Source: Bactericera cockerelli
Taxonomy: Eukaryota > Arthropoda > Insecta > Hemiptera > Triozidae
Direction: 5' to 3'
Assembly (NCBI GenBank): GCA_024516035.1
Contig: CM044957.1
Span: 21,926,570 to 21,990,569, forward strand
Length of the DNA: 64,000 bases
Notes under the pieces: generated by a model
The model's database searches: none
The model's input: the letters and a program-made list of their open reading frames with translations, nothing else
What the model was told of the DNA's origin: nothing
Part shown: positions 50,220 to 63,694 of the stretch, in pieces
How the letters are laid out: the number at the start of each line of letters is the position of its first letter
Position numbering within the stretch: position 1 is the first letter of the stretch
Position numbers and translations under genes: made by a program

Positions 50220-52424
50220 TTTGATATTTTATACTAAATCAATTGCTTAACCGATTTTCTTCAAATTTGTTTTATGTAGATACCGTTTTTACTACATTCT
50301 AGATTCTATGAAAAAATCGTTATCGGCAAGTCGTTATTTTTGAACTTTTTTGTCCAAGTTTTGGGTTTTCATATCACAGCGAAATCACATTGTATTAAAA
50401 AATAATGCACTATGCAAAACACTAATAAGAGAATAATTAGGGTGGTGTGGAAGAGAATGCCGTAGGCTTTAGCACCGCCCTTGATCAAGTTTTGTTTAAT
50501 AATTTCAACTTTGTTTCTTGTAAATTGTTATAAAGTATAAAGTAAGTAAGTTATAAAGTAAGCATAAATGGACCTTACTTTATAACTTTTTTGTCCAAAA
50601 CTTTGGATTTTTTTAAATAGCAGAGCTAAATTAAAATTTATTAAAAAATAATATGCAGTATATAAAACACTAATTCGCAATTATAAACACAAAATTTCAT
50701 CAAAATCGGGTGTACCGTTCACGAGACATAAGTGTATAAGTATAAGTAAAAAGTTAGTGGTCAGGCGCATGGTCTCTATCACCAAGTTGATGAATTTAAA
50801 ATGGAACCATTTACAATACGTCTCCCATACAGTGTCTCAGCTCTAAGGTAACAAAAGAAAATGGGTAATAGAACATGACAATAGATACATTTTACTTCCG
50901 AGAAATTTCTAATATTAGAAATCGGAAGTACCTATTGTTGGTGTTATTGTAAAAAAATATTTCTTTGCTCCGATTTCAATTTTTTTTCATATTTCTGGAC
51001 GTTTCATAACCTCCTGAGCAACTTTGGTTTTGTGTCTGTCGGTCTGGTCGTAGGAAGAAATTTTCTTGACACAAAACAGCACAGAACGAGCCAATAAAAT
51101 GAATTTTCTTGCAATCAAATCTCTTCGGGTGGTCTGTTAACTTAATGTTAAGTTGACAGCCCACTTGAGGGGGGTCGTTATCTAGAAACTGGTAGGGGTG
51201 CAAAATGAATTTTTGATGGCATGTTTGGTCAAAATCCGTTCTGGTGGGCTGTCAACTTAACGCACTTCATTAAGCACTCTAATATCTACAGTAATGTTGT
51301 TTATACCCACAAAGGATAAGAAGGGAAAAAGATCACTCAACACAAGAATATAATTACAATATTACTTAAAATTATTTTATTATTGTGATGAGGTGTTGTG
51401 CTTCACCAAAAAGAAATCATACCTTCTTAATTTTTACTTTTTAACTCAATGATTTTTTTTCTTCAAAAACAATAACGAACTGAAGACTTAAACAAACTGC
51501 AAGGGTTTTATAAGGAAGCTCGAATAAAGAGAAAGAGTAAAACACCTTTGTTCTGTTTACTGTCAACATGAGTAAGTTTTTGCACTTGTAAGGAATGAGT
51601 CAGTTTTTGCCGTTCGGTAAGGATGAATCACGAGTACTCAGAAGGTCCACGCAGTGAATACAATGTCGCCTTCAGCGAATGCATGTCCCTTTGAAGAGAG
51701 CAAGTAGTTTATGATGAAAACTTTAACCGACCTTACATTACATTCCAATGTGCTTCGTCCATTATTTAGAACTATTGCACCCCATGCAGCTCACTCTTCA
51801 CTTTCAAAAATGTCTGCTAAAGTAAAAAGTTTAGCAGGTGTTTTATAAATTCAGAGTGTTTGTTTCCAGCTCTTGTCCTGAGTACACAATTTGGATTCTT
51901 GAGAGTGACTTGATTAGGATGTGACAGGTTGTTCCCTCAACACATTCTTCACACTCAATGTGTTCATTGTATACCCCAATGTTGTTTCTCAGGAAACTCA
52001 CCTGTTAGACTTATAAGTAGACCAACTATTTCTCTGGTATTTTTTTTAACCCAGTCTAGAAAAGTTCCTGAGATGTTGCTTTTTTATATGTCATTCTCTG
52101 ATATTGGTTCAACACAGTCAACAAAAGTTTCTGCGTTGTTGATATGATTATTTTTTCTTTTATAATTTTCTTATGAGTTGCCTTAAGAAATGATAAAAGT
52201 GTTTATTAGGATATACCGTTCAACTGGTTCTTAATAGAACTTAGGCATGTCATTTGCTTACATTCCAAGACGCGCAATACAATGTTACCAGCCCCCGGGG
52301 ACGTGCAGAAGCACGTGCACGTGGACCCGTCTAGTAAGAGTTATCTAGGTGCACACAGTTCCGCTTAACACAAACTGTTTACGTTAGACCGAGGGCCAAA
52401 TGAACCGACCTTAACAGCTTAATC
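50220..52424. other. Intergenic, repeat fragments only
   Basis: Contains a segment near 51,000-51,080 resembling the window start, and AT-rich direct repeats near 50,530-50,580. No coding sequence recognised. Confidence 0.4.
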
Positions 52425-52970
52425 GAAGAGACGGTAGACTCGTAACCTGGAGGTCGGTGTTTTGTGAAGAGACGGTAGACTCGTAACCTGGAGGTCGGTG
52501 TTTTGTGAAGAGACGGTAGACTCGTAACCTGGAGGTCGGTGTTTTGTGAAGAGACGGTGGACTCGTAACCTGGAGGTCGGTGTTTTGTGAAGAGACGGTA
52601 GACTCGTAACCTGGAGGTCGGTGTTTTGTGAAGAGACGGTAGACTCGTAACCTGGAGGTCGGTGTTTTTTGAAGAGACGGTAGACTCGTAACCTGGAGGT
52701 CGGTGTTTTGTGAAGAGACGGTAGACTCGTAACCTGGAGGTCGGTGTTTTGTGAAGAGACGGTAGACTCGTAACCTGGAGGTCGGTGTTTTGTGAAGAGA
52801 CGGTAGACTCGTAACCTGGAGGTCGGTGTTTTGTGAAGAGACGGTGGACTCGTAACCTGGAGGTCGGTGTTTTGTGAAGAGACGGTAGACTCGTAACCTG
52901 GAGGTCGGTGTTTTGTGAAGAGACGGTAGACTCGTAACCTGGAGGTCGGTGTTTTGTGAAGAGATGGTGG
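52425..52970. repeat. 41-bp minisatellite, about 13 copies
   Basis: GAAGAGACGGTAGACTCGTA starts at 52,425 and recurs every 41 bases with few changes. The unit includes GTAACCTGGAGGTCGGTG, identical to part of the tRNA-like sequence at 27,328-27,404. The minus strand is open through all copies (191 codons with a 41-residue period, since 3 x 41 nt = 41 codons); I regard that as a by-product. Confidence 0.96.
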
Positions 52971-53039
52971 ACTATTCGTGAGAGGCAAATGCATGAGAGA
53001 GTGTGTGTGTGAGTGTGGGGGTGATGTGTGTGTGGGTGT

Positions 53040-54380
53040 GTGGGCTGGCGAAGCGGCGGGTGTAATACGCTAGTTTGTAATACATTTCTGAAAAGTATTT
53101 GAAATTAAAAGTATTTTAAGACAGGTTTGAGATTTTTAATAAAAACAGGTCCGGATATATCGTAAATTTTATTTCACAGGTTTCAGTAAAAAAAATTATA
53201 ACAAGTAACACTTTTTGTAAAAATTGTTAAGTACATGTCTTTCTATTTGAAAGAATTATATTTTCATGCCTTTTTGATATCATTAACTTTGTCAGGGGAG
53301 TTGTCAAGGGGTCACCTTTTTTTAATTGTGTAAATACTAATTTTTTTTTAGTATAATCTGTGCTAAATAAATGCCCCGAGTGTTGTTGTTTATTCTAAAT
53401 TTAAGATACCCTTGAAAACAGGGCCGGAGACAAGGACTCCACGTGCGTTTTAGAATTTTTCACTTTTATCTGAAGTAAATCCGGCCCTGTTTTTATTTTA
53501 AATTGAATAACATGAATTATTGCACATATTTAGCATAATTTATACTCGAAAAATAATGGTTTTTACACAATTTTAATAAAAAGTAGAGCCCTCTTAACAC
53601 CTTCCCAAGGTAAAGATAATGGTATCAAAAAGGCAAGAACATTTAATTCTTTCAAATTAAAAGATATGTGTTTAACAATTGTACAAAAATTGTAACTTCT
53701 TAAATAAAAAAATTACTAAAATATGTGATATGAAATATAGGATATCTCCGGCCCTATTTTGATTAATAATCTCAAACTTGTCTTAAAATACTTTTAATGT
53801 CAACTACTTTTCAGAAATGTAATATAAATACTTTCATACCAAAAATTTCGAGTTTCAAGCCCTTACCGTTTTCGAGATATCTTGTTCACAGACAGACGCA
53901 CGGACCAATGGCCGAAAACAACTTTTTTGATATCCTGAGGCTATGATTCGTCCAGAAATGGGAAAAACTCAGTAGGTAAAATTTTCGACGAATACAATAC
54001 TTTCCTGATTATAGGCTAAGGAGAGTAAAGGCCTATTTTTCTTTTGGATTAAAAAGAAATTCCAGGTTCGATATTTCCAAATATTTCCATTTTATTCCAA
54101 GGTCAACTTCACCACATTCGTAAAAGAAAAATGCGTTTCGGTACTTTTAAAGATAAACAATAGACTTAACCTATAAAAGAACTGGAAGCAAGAATTTTCT
54201 ACTTCCATTTTGGTTAACTTTGGAAGAGGAAATTTTTCCTCTTCCAAAAGAAAAATGACTTGCTTCCAGTTTAGTTCATTTTATTCCCGTTCGGTTAGAA
54301 AGAAAAATACGGCTTAAATAAATCCCACGATATAATGAAATTATGGGATTTTCTTCACAAAATTATTGCCACGGAATTCT
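53040..54380. repeat. Dispersed MITE-like repeats
   Basis: 53,075-53,830 repeats the family at 13,920-14,300 (CCGGCCCTGTTTT, TTTTTACAAAA-type ends). 53,850-54,020 is an arm of the 24,640 foldback family. A Helitron-like end (TAATACGCTAGTTT) is at 53,060-53,075, and a hairpin around GAAGAGGAAATTTTTCCTCT is at 54,220-54,250. Confidence 0.55.
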
Positions 54381-54399
54381 CCCTGATGCCAGATCCTTT

Positions 54400-54649
54400 A
54401 TCACGTGGAATGTAAACAAACCAAATTGTCTACTTTTGTGCTATGCTTTGGTGTCGATTTGGAAGTGGATGGTGAGTGAATTAGCTGAAAACTGTACATT
54501 GACAATTCACTGAATCAGAAGCATTGAACTAAATCTGGTGATATCATAACTATAGATATCCTGTTTGCAATCACTGTGTTATTATTAATAATTCGTGTCG
54601 AATTTAATAGGTTATTCTCATAGGAACAAGAGACCAACTAAAATTACAG
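54400..54649 (+). promoter_or_regulatory. Probable 5' untranslated exons and promoter of Sec61 gamma
   Basis: Upstream of the coding exon, donors are visible at 54,471 (GGATG before GTGAGT) and 54,649 (TTACAG before GTAAGT); the second is preceded by TCTCATAG, allowing a 27-base mini-exon. An E-box-like CACGTG is at 54,403-54,408. The coding exon starts two bases after an acceptor, so a spliced leader is required; which donor is used is a guess. Confidence 0.35.
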
Positions 54650-55370
54650 GTAAGTTCATATTTTTATGAAATTATGAATAGGCAGTTAGTTGTACAAGAG
54701 AATCTGCTTAACCCCTCATTGAGTGATGTTGTAGAATAGTCCAACGGCTGCAGCCTTTGACAATGCTAAATAACTGAAAAGGACAAACAAGATAATAGAT
54801 AAACTTCAAAGATGGTCACAATTGAGTTCAACTAACCATGTTTATTCTTTAGATCACCTAGACATAACTTTAATTTGGATTCTGTAAAAGGGCCCATGGT
54901 TCTAGACAGTGGCGTAGCTAGACCTACATTTGACGTAATGAGGACAAAAGTGACTATGTATATTCCATCATATTTATTTTGCAGGGGTTTCTTGAACATT
55001 TGGGGGGGGGGGGGGGGTTGTCCCCTACACTAGCCCCCTTCCTATGCCACTAGTTCTAGGTACTCAAGAGAACTGGATGTTCTGATTTATGCTAAGTACC
55101 CTGACTTTTACCACAAGCTAGATCTTGAGAAAAACAAGATGTGATTTATTCTTCTTGTTTTTCACTTCTATAGAGTCAAAATGAACATAGGAAAGATTTA
55201 GAATAATGTATAAAACCTCCCTATTTTTCTCCAACTTGTTATATAATAAATTATCCTTGGCACAGATTTTGCACAGATTTGTTCATATATCACCAAAGTC
55301 AGACAACAAATTAAATCTACCTACTTATTGTAATCTAAAATATTCTTGTGGTAAAATCATTATTTCAGAA

Positions 55371-56949
<1,579 letters not shown>

Positions 56950-57197
56950 GGATTGAAATGGTATTTCTTGGCTGTAATTATTTCCCTTGTAACATTACAA
57001 TCCTCTACTCACATTCCTGAACAATGCATTTGTCACAACTAAGAGGACATCATCACAATTTCACCTACTGTACAGTTGTTTCTTTTTTTTAATTGAGAAA
57101 AATTAAAGCAGATGGTTTTAGATTGCAGAGCATTTCTATAAGTTTTGTTCTCACTATGCTCCCCTACTTAGTCAGTTGACTTCAAAAGAGTGCTGTT

Positions 57198-57740
57198 TAT
57201 GGTAGTCAAGTGGTTAACGCTCTAGACTGGTAATCCAGGTAGCGTAGGGACCCGTTGGTTCGAATCTTAGTCAGTTTAGCGCGCGATTAGCTCAGTGGTT
57301 AAGCACTCGCTTGCCATGCGGAAGGTCCCGGGTTCGAACCCCCGCGCCGACAAAAATTTGTATTCTTAATTTGGTTACAATTGTTTGTAAGGGATACCTT
57401 CCGGTGCGCTCGTGTTGACCCAGCACCTAAATGGGAAGTATTGTGTCACTTCTCGCCCATCAGAGGGGAGGCATACTACGGGATGGGCAGGCTACAACAC
57501 AGACCACAAGCGTCTACAGTAGCTCCTGTTTCATGGCTACGAAATAAAAAAGGCTGTGAAACACTCATCTTTAAAAAAAAAAAAAAAAAAAAAAAAATCC
57601 CACCCAGTGCATGAATTTTTCCTCATTCATCTGAGTTTGTAACCACAAAATAATAAGACTCTGAGGGTTAGGTGGTAGAAAATGCTCTGAGCATTAACCT
57701 CGCCTGGTGGTTACCTTCCACTAAAAAGAGTGTTATTATA
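57198..57740 (+). repeat. SINE family D split by SINE family A
   Basis: 57,198-57,270 has the family D head (GTCAAGTGGTTAACGCTC, GTTGGTTCGAATC), and 57,598-57,735 has its body and tail (CCCACCCAGTGCATGAAT, GCATTAACCTCGCCTGGTGG). The uninterrupted copy at 62,276 shows the join. Confidence 0.88.
57281..57597 (+). repeat. SINE family A, full length with poly-A tail
   Basis: tRNA-like head from GCGCGATTAGCTCAGTGGTT with anticodon-like GCC (glycine-type) and B box GGGTTCGAACCCC, then a body of about 240 bases (CTTCTCGCCCATCAGAGGGG) and a long A tail. It is inserted into SINE family D, 0.3 kb downstream of the Sec61 gamma stop codon. Confidence 0.95.
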
Positions 57741-59400
57741 ACTATGGGGTTCTTCCAATAACTCTGTGTTTTGAAGTTTTCATATTCCATAGACAAAACG
57801 GTAACCAACAACCTAATTAGTAATTTTATTATCCTATTAGGCTGAATGCATAATTAATGTCTTGAATGTGAAGTGAGGCTGATTATAGGAAACTTAAATG
57901 TTCTAAGACTCTACAGAATGAGCCTTAAAAGAACTAAGCTTCATCATCATAGGGTGGCGTCATCGTGAACGATGGTAGCCTAACAGTAGAGAAATGACTC
58001 AGCACTTCTACCACTGTCTTTACAAGGAGGCTAATAATTGACAAGGGCCCCCAGAACTAAGCTTACTGAAAGATAACCAAGAACACCTCGTCCAGAGACT
58101 GACTCTTCTCATGAAGGGGACAGGCTTCACATAGGTTGTTCAGTATTGGACAACCCCTCCCAACTAAGCCCAGATGTCAAAGGCACAGAATTGGTAAATA
58201 AGATGAGAGATTTTCTACCTGGTCACAATAGATCTTACTAGGTTGCAGTGTTAATTGTATGGTGTTTCATTTGAAACCCTGCAACCAGGTTTTAATAATA
58301 CTGTAAGATAAGAAAACAACATTTTAATTAGTCAGGCTCTTTGTAAAAAGCCTAAATTTTCAGTAAGTGGTGGCCCCACTATATATGCAATAATACATTA
58401 TTTTAAATAAAAAAGTTTCCAATAAATTGTACTCTAAAACCCCTGTTTCTGTTCTTAGTATACTTTAGAATCTTTAGGATATTCTGATTTTTACTGGGAG
58501 GTAACGAATTCTCTCCTGTTGAACTTTTCTTACCCTAGTTCTCTCCAGCTTGTTGAAAGGTTCACAACGAATTCACTCCCGAAAATAAGACCATGTTTTT
58601 TTTACATGAAGTAGGTATTTAAGAAAATGAAAACTAGAAAATTATCTTTTTTACATAAGAATCAGCTTTTTATAAGGAAATATTTAAAATATCTAACCAA
58701 TGAAAGGCCTTGAGTGTATATTAGGGTTAGGTAAAATACATAGAAGGCCATTCCTTGGGTTTATCATATTATGGTTAAGAAAAATACATAGTAGGCCATG
58801 CCTCGGCTCTAATTCAATGATACCTATTAGGTGTTTCTATTACAAAATTTATGCTAGGCCTAAACTATATCGGTATAAACTCGGGTAAAAAATGCAAGCA
58901 ACGGGAGAGAATTCGATAGAAACATGAGCGGGAGTCAACTCGGTGACGTCCTTTTTACTATCAATTTTAATAAATGGGGGTTCTATAAAATAAACATATC
59001 CAATGTTTCTCTGGATCCTGAATACGAATATGATATTTTTTTTTCATTATCTGTTATCTCTGAGTCAGCATGTGAATAGCCAGAATCCTCCCAACTATCA
59101 GGACTTTTCTTTGAGATATTCTGAATGGAATTTATAGGATGTTCCAGATTTTATAGGAATTTTTGGGAAGCATTTGTCTTAGTTCCTTCGTTGTGTATTA
59201 GAATTTTCAGTATACCTAATTTCAAACTTTACCTAGTATTAGCCGCGTCGCGGCTAGGCCTGCGGCGCGGTTCACCAAGGCATGGCCGTGCTGGTGAAAG
59301 AAAAATATTTCGTAGTACCATATGAATTAGTCGTCAAATTATATGTATATTTATTTTTTTCACTTCATAATTATGGGTATCAAATATTCAAATATGTAGA
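57741..59400. other. Intergenic stretch
   Basis: Mostly AT-rich. A GC-rich segment at 59,238-59,300 (GCCGCGTCGCGGCTAG with CAAGGCATGGCCGTG) resembles Helitron-type ends at 47,090-47,150 and 62,063-62,095. No gene recognised. Confidence 0.4.
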
Positions 59401-59420
59401 ATGATTATGTAATATTCGTT

Positions 59421-60627
59421 ATGTTGCGACCTAGCAAGTACCACCTATCAGCAGAGCTCAACGTTACAAAAATGCCCAAATTGTTTTTGGAAAACTATAA
59501 AGCTGACCAGGAAGCTCAACATATCAAACGTGACTTCTACTACAGATTTTTTAAAGCAAATTTCAACTATCGATTTGGTTTCCCACGATCAGATACATGT
59601 CAAACCTGCGACAGCATCGAAAATGAACTTAAAAACGATGCTTTGGTTAAAAGTCGCAAGAATGAACTCGTTGTTCAAAAAGACATCGCAAAAGCAGAAG
59701 ATTTTTATAACTAGCTCATATCTCTCTCGAAGATTGCTGAGGAAACACCAGACGTGGACGTTCTCGGTTTTGATTATCAGCAAAACCTTCCATTGCCTCA
59801 CGTTCCTGCGGGGGACGTTTTTAACAAAAGACAACTTTGGTTGTTCAACTTCTGCATCCATCTCTATGATCAATTGAACCGAAGATATGAGGGTGTGAAA
59901 AATCGGGTGAATCGGTTCGTGTAAAAATACACTGCCGTGCTTTCTGGAACTTGGCCTGGTGCACTGCCGTGCGCTCAGATATAACTCTTTTTTGAAAATA
60001 ATAATATTGACAAAGGGCGTGATTATCGCCGCAAGTAATCTCTGCCGTTAAATCGACAATCTTAACCAATGATCTTCATTGTGGTCACCTGTGGCGCTTT
60101 TATTGATTTTTTCAAGAATTTTTTTTCTATCTATTTTCCGCGAACATTACCCCATAACTTTGCAAAAAATGTTGCCTGCGGCGCTTTAAAAGTGGTTTCG
60201 GATACTATCGTTGTTCAGAACACTTGGCTTCAATTTCAAGGTTCTAAATGTGTTTCTTTGTGTTATTATATCACAATATTTAGTGGGTAGCGCAGAATTA
60301 TAGGACTTTTCCATATCTTTTAATATCCTAATATCTTACTTTGCCTATAATTCGCCACTGGTCGCTGCTCACTTTAAAGCAAGTACCCATTTTGCCTCAC
60401 GAGGTATAAGTGGACCCCGAAGACCCAAGAACAGAGCAGAAAAAATCCTGCCCCGCTGAGGATCGAACCCAGGTCACCATGCGTGCAATGCCTAGCGCGC
60501 TAACTCACTCTGCCACGGTGACTTCTTTCAAGGTTCTAAAAGTAGTATTTTAGAATGAACTCAGTACAATTTTGGGGCCCCGCGCCTTGAAATGCCAATG
60601 GTCCCCCGCAGCCTTAATCCTGCACTG
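59421..60627 (+). mobile_element. Degenerate DNA transposon with transposase-like fragment
   Basis: 59,421-59,714 encodes KYHLSAELNVTKMPKLFLEN and FPRSDTCQTCDSIENELK; after a stop the neighbouring frame continues DVDVLGFDYQQNLPLPHVPA and QLWLFNFCIHLYD. I have seen such sequences in uncharacterised insect transposon proteins, but cannot name the superfamily. The right end CAGCCTTAATCCTGCACTG matches, inverted, the terminus at 43,850, and internal sequence matches 43,900-44,170 and 45,440-45,500. A family B SINE lies inside. Confidence 0.65.
60353..60532 (-). repeat. SINE family B, opposite-strand copy
   Basis: The reverse complement carries GTCACCGTGGCAGAGTGAGT, the B box GGGTTCGATCCTC and the tail ending in CCTCGTGAGGC; it is nested in the transposon fragment. 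Confidence 0.85.
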
Positions 60628-60776
60628 TATCTAGCTACCTACCTACATCGAAAAATCTGCCTAACTTGGTTTCGAATGCATGACCTCTGGACCAGGACTT
60701 GTAGTTACGACTATGAAACCAAAGAGGCTAGTTTCAACTGAAAATGAGGTATTAATGATGATTCAAAATCATCTCA

Positions 60777-61334
60777 TGACGTCACGAACCACGAACATCG
60801 AGTGACTCACGCGATTTAGCCTGTCTGATATTACCTGAGGTAGGTAATATGATCTAACTTGGGAATATTCCTTTCTGTTGTAGAAGTTTCAAACTGTGGT
60901 GAAATTGTATCAATGCTGATGACCGGTACCGGGTACTGAAACGATGAGGTGGCAGACACAGGTTTTACAATGTACGTCGAGCATGATCAAACTTTCGAAA
61001 GAGTTGATATCAGGAGTAGGCGCGCACCCAGGAACATAAGTATTGCTAAGACATTCGTTTCACTATTCTAAATTATTCCAAGTGTTTTAAGGGTGGATCT
61101 CCTTTAATCTGACTGGTAGCTGTCTTTAGAACCCTTAGGTGATCTGGTTTTTCAGCCCCGCCAAACTTAAAGCTGGAATTCGACTGCTATTACGGGGGCG
61201 CCCCAATATCTCAATCAGAATTCGATCCTGGTAATCCCCTCCGCCTAAAGAAGTAATCGTGGTCTGTCCTTGATACAGTGCTGGCAGCACTGCTCATAGT
61301 GCTAATGCTGGTAGTTCAGTCATGCGTGACGTCA
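60777..61334. promoter_or_regulatory. Two perfect CRE/ATF-type sites upstream of the GST leader
   Basis: TGACGTCA occurs at 60,777-60,784 and 61,327-61,334, the second about 200 bases ahead of the putative GST start region. This palindrome is the consensus for CREB/ATF-type bZIP factors. A functional role is only suggested by position. Confidence 0.3.
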
Positions 61335-61460
61335 CAAAGTTCACGTCGGAGGGGATACCCAGAAACTCAAAAATGAATTGCTCATTCCTTGTACTTCTAC
61401 ATTAATTTCTTGTTTGCCTCTCTGTGTGTCTCTCTCTCTCCCTCCCCTTCCCCCCTCTCG

Positions 61461-61622
61461 TTCATAAATATTGTATAACCTCGGTCGGTTGAATTCTGTT
61501 AAAAACTCCCCGTGCCTCACAGTCTCATTCTACATTCTACCCAGTGAAGTGAACAGTGAATAATTTCGGTCTCGACTTCAATTCCCATTGCAATAACTCC
61601 AAGTTTTCCACTTCACTTTAAG
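61461..61622 (+). promoter_or_regulatory. Putative GST promoter and untranslated first exon
   Basis: A TATAA-like box (GTATAACC at 61,473-61,480) lies about 30-40 bases before CTCACAGTCTCATTCT, a plausible start region. The following GC-moderate sequence ends in CACTTTAAG before GTAATA, a possible donor at 61,622. The GST coding exon begins exactly at an acceptor, so an upstream untranslated exon is needed; the assignment is tentative. Confidence 0.35.
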
Positions 61623-62275
61623 GTAATATTTTTCATCATTTCCGTAACTCTTTAGAATAAACCTGACAATGTGGGATAGGAATCAAAAATCCTTTCCCCA
61701 AATGCACAGATTATTTCCCTGTTTCTTGGAGTATAATGGTGAATGTATGTAGGCATAATAATTATGTTTATGTTCGTATATGACGACATTTTTCGATAAG
61801 AGTTTATTATTAATGTTCAACTCTTGAAACTTGCTTAACATGAGCAAATATTTATCCATCCAGGTGAAAGGCAGTGTGCCAAGGCCATGTTCCCACGGAC
61901 TCGGTGTGTCTATTAGGGAACATAATATTTATTTACACAGTCGAATATCGAACCATTACCTATATCCTGCTCCGCAAACTAATATGAACTCAAGGGACCG
62001 ATTTTTTTCTCTCTCTTATATATCCAGTTTTCTCTTATTAAGATTTTCTTTTCCCTTTCACTAGCACGGCGAAGGTATGGCCGTTCTGGTGAAAGAAAAA
62101 TATTCGGTAATCAAATATTTTGTACCTATGTATCGGTAGTTAAATGTATGTGTATATTCCTTTCGGTAATTATTCGGATGTGTTAAAAAACTTATGTGTT
62201 GCTTTGATGAAGCCCATGTAATGTAATTACCTTTATAAATAATTAAAGTGAATATCTTGATAATCATACTCTTTA

Positions 62276-62468
62276 GTGGAAGGTAACCACCAGGCGAGGT
62301 TAATGCTTAAACCATTTTCTACCACCTAACCCTCAGAGTCTTATTATTTTGTGGTCACAAACTCAGATGAATGAGGAAAAATTCATGCACTGGGTGGGAT
62401 TCTAACCAACGGATCCCTACGCTACCTGGATTACCAGACTAGCGCGCCACTTGACTACCATTCAAGTG
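62276..62468 (-). repeat. SINE family D, uninterrupted copy
   Basis: The reverse complement runs from GGTAGTCAAGTGGCGCGC through CCCACCCAGTGCATGAAT to GTTACCTTCCACT, giving the full family D sequence used to recognise the split copy at 57,198. Confidence 0.85.
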
Positions 62469-62575
62469 TTTTTTTATCGACTTATCACACTTCCACAAAC
62501 TGCAGAAACCAAAAAATTAACTTTTAAATTTCATATTAAACTTAGATTTTTAAGATTATACGGGACTAGCGGGCT

Positions 62576-62796
62576 GTCGCCCGCTTTGAGGGCCGAGGCA
62601 TGGCCGTGAAAGCAAAAAATCCTTTTTCGCCAATGGCAGGTGTTGTAGTGGGAGTTTCGAAAAATCCCGTCTTATTGCACATCTAGACTATAAGACAAAG
62701 CTACCTACCAAATTTCAGCTCGCTAGGTATTACGGTTTGGGCTGTAGAGCGATGATCAGTCAGTCAGTCAGTGACTTTGACATTTATATATTAAGA
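62576..62796 (-). mobile_element. Non-autonomous Helitron, complete
   Basis: Reverse-strand sibling of 35,579-35,805. The minus strand starts TCTTAATATATAAATGTCAA and ends GCGGGCGACAGCCCGCTAG, flanked by A and T. It lies in the presumed first intron of the GST gene. Confidence 0.9.
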
Positions 62797-63262
62797 TGAA
62801 CCTCTGAGGATGGTACAGTTTTGTCAAATTTTGCCATTCTCTTGTTTAATTATTTCAGACAATGCAAGGTGACTAGTTTAAGTCATAAAGAGAAAAATAC
62901 GTTTTTTGTCGTTCTTAGATTTAAGTGGGATAACACTTAACGGGGTTAAGTGGCAGAGAATGCCTAAGGCATTAACTTCGCCCCGGATCACAATACATTG
63001 TACATTTAAATATTTTCTTTTCCATATATCTAATTTTGTAAATATTGTTAATTTTTTTTTTATCTTTGTTAATAATTTATTGTTCTTTAAAAAAGTATAA
63101 AAAATAAATTGGTAAATAAATAAACATTTTTAAATAATTATAAATGTTTAATATAAGCAAAATTTAGCTAGCTTTAAAACCTTTTCGTATAGACATCTAA
63201 TTGAGAAACACCCAGTTTACTCGTAATGAAAATGAGCTATGCCCTATCCCTATCTGTTCCAG

Positions 63263-63403
63263 ATGACCATTGACTTCTACTATGTTCCGGGTAGTGCCCC
63301 CTGCCGCGCCGTCCAGCTGGCCGCAGCTCAACTGGGGGTGGAACTCAACCTCAAGCATACCGACCTCATGAAGGGTGAACACTTGACTCCCGAGTTTTTG
63401 AAG
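63263..63403 (+). CDS. Glutathione S-transferase (delta/epsilon-like), first coding exon
   Basis: Cytosolic GST conjugates glutathione to electrophiles. This exon encodes 47 residues of the thioredoxin-like N-terminal domain: MTIDFYYVPGSAPCRAVQLA, then LGVELNLKHTDLM and EHLTPEFLK. The SAPCRAV segment carries the catalytic serine expected in insect delta/epsilon classes. ATG directly follows an acceptor (CTGTTCCAG), and GTGAGA follows in phase 0. The remaining exons lie beyond the right edge, so class and completeness cannot be settled. Confidence 0.92.
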
Positions 63404-63444
63404 GTGAGAACCACACGCCACAGTGTTGAGTGAGTGGGACGATC

Positions 63445-63650
63445 TACAAAACAGTGTTGATTGCGAGACCGCATATTGAATCTAGCTCGAGGAATTTCTA
63501 CAAAACAGAGTTGAATGAGTCATTGCATATTGAATTTATCTCTAAGAAGGTATACAAAACAGTGTTGAATGAGAGACCGCATATTGAACCTAGCCCTAGG
63601 AAGTTCTTCAAAACAGTGTTGAATGCGTCACCGCATATTAAACATTAAAC
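63445..63650. repeat. 54-bp imperfect tandem repeat (4 copies) in the GST intron
   Basis: ACAGTGTTGA or ACAGAGTTGA recurs at 63,451, 63,505, 63,559 and 63,613. It starts about 40 bases after the exon donor. It yields a 72-codon open frame because the unit is a multiple of three; this is not called as a gene. Confidence 0.9.
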
Positions 63651-63694
63651 GCCTAAATTGGTTCTTGTTTCATTGCTATAAAATGAATAAGTTT

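Noticed and set aside
52419..52994. 191-residue repetitive protein on the minus strand
   Set aside because: The open frame follows from a 41-bp unit with no stop in any of the three frames. No start context, signal or flanking gene structure supports translation.
57281..57352. tRNA-Gly-like gene
   Set aside because: A good A box, B box and GCC anticodon, but it is continuous with a SINE body and poly-A tail that recurs at 27,880; the acceptor stem is imperfect. It is the SINE head, not a tRNA gene.
63430..63648. 72-codon frame after the GST exon
   Set aside because: It lies in the intron and is produced by a 54-bp tandem repeat whose length is a multiple of three.
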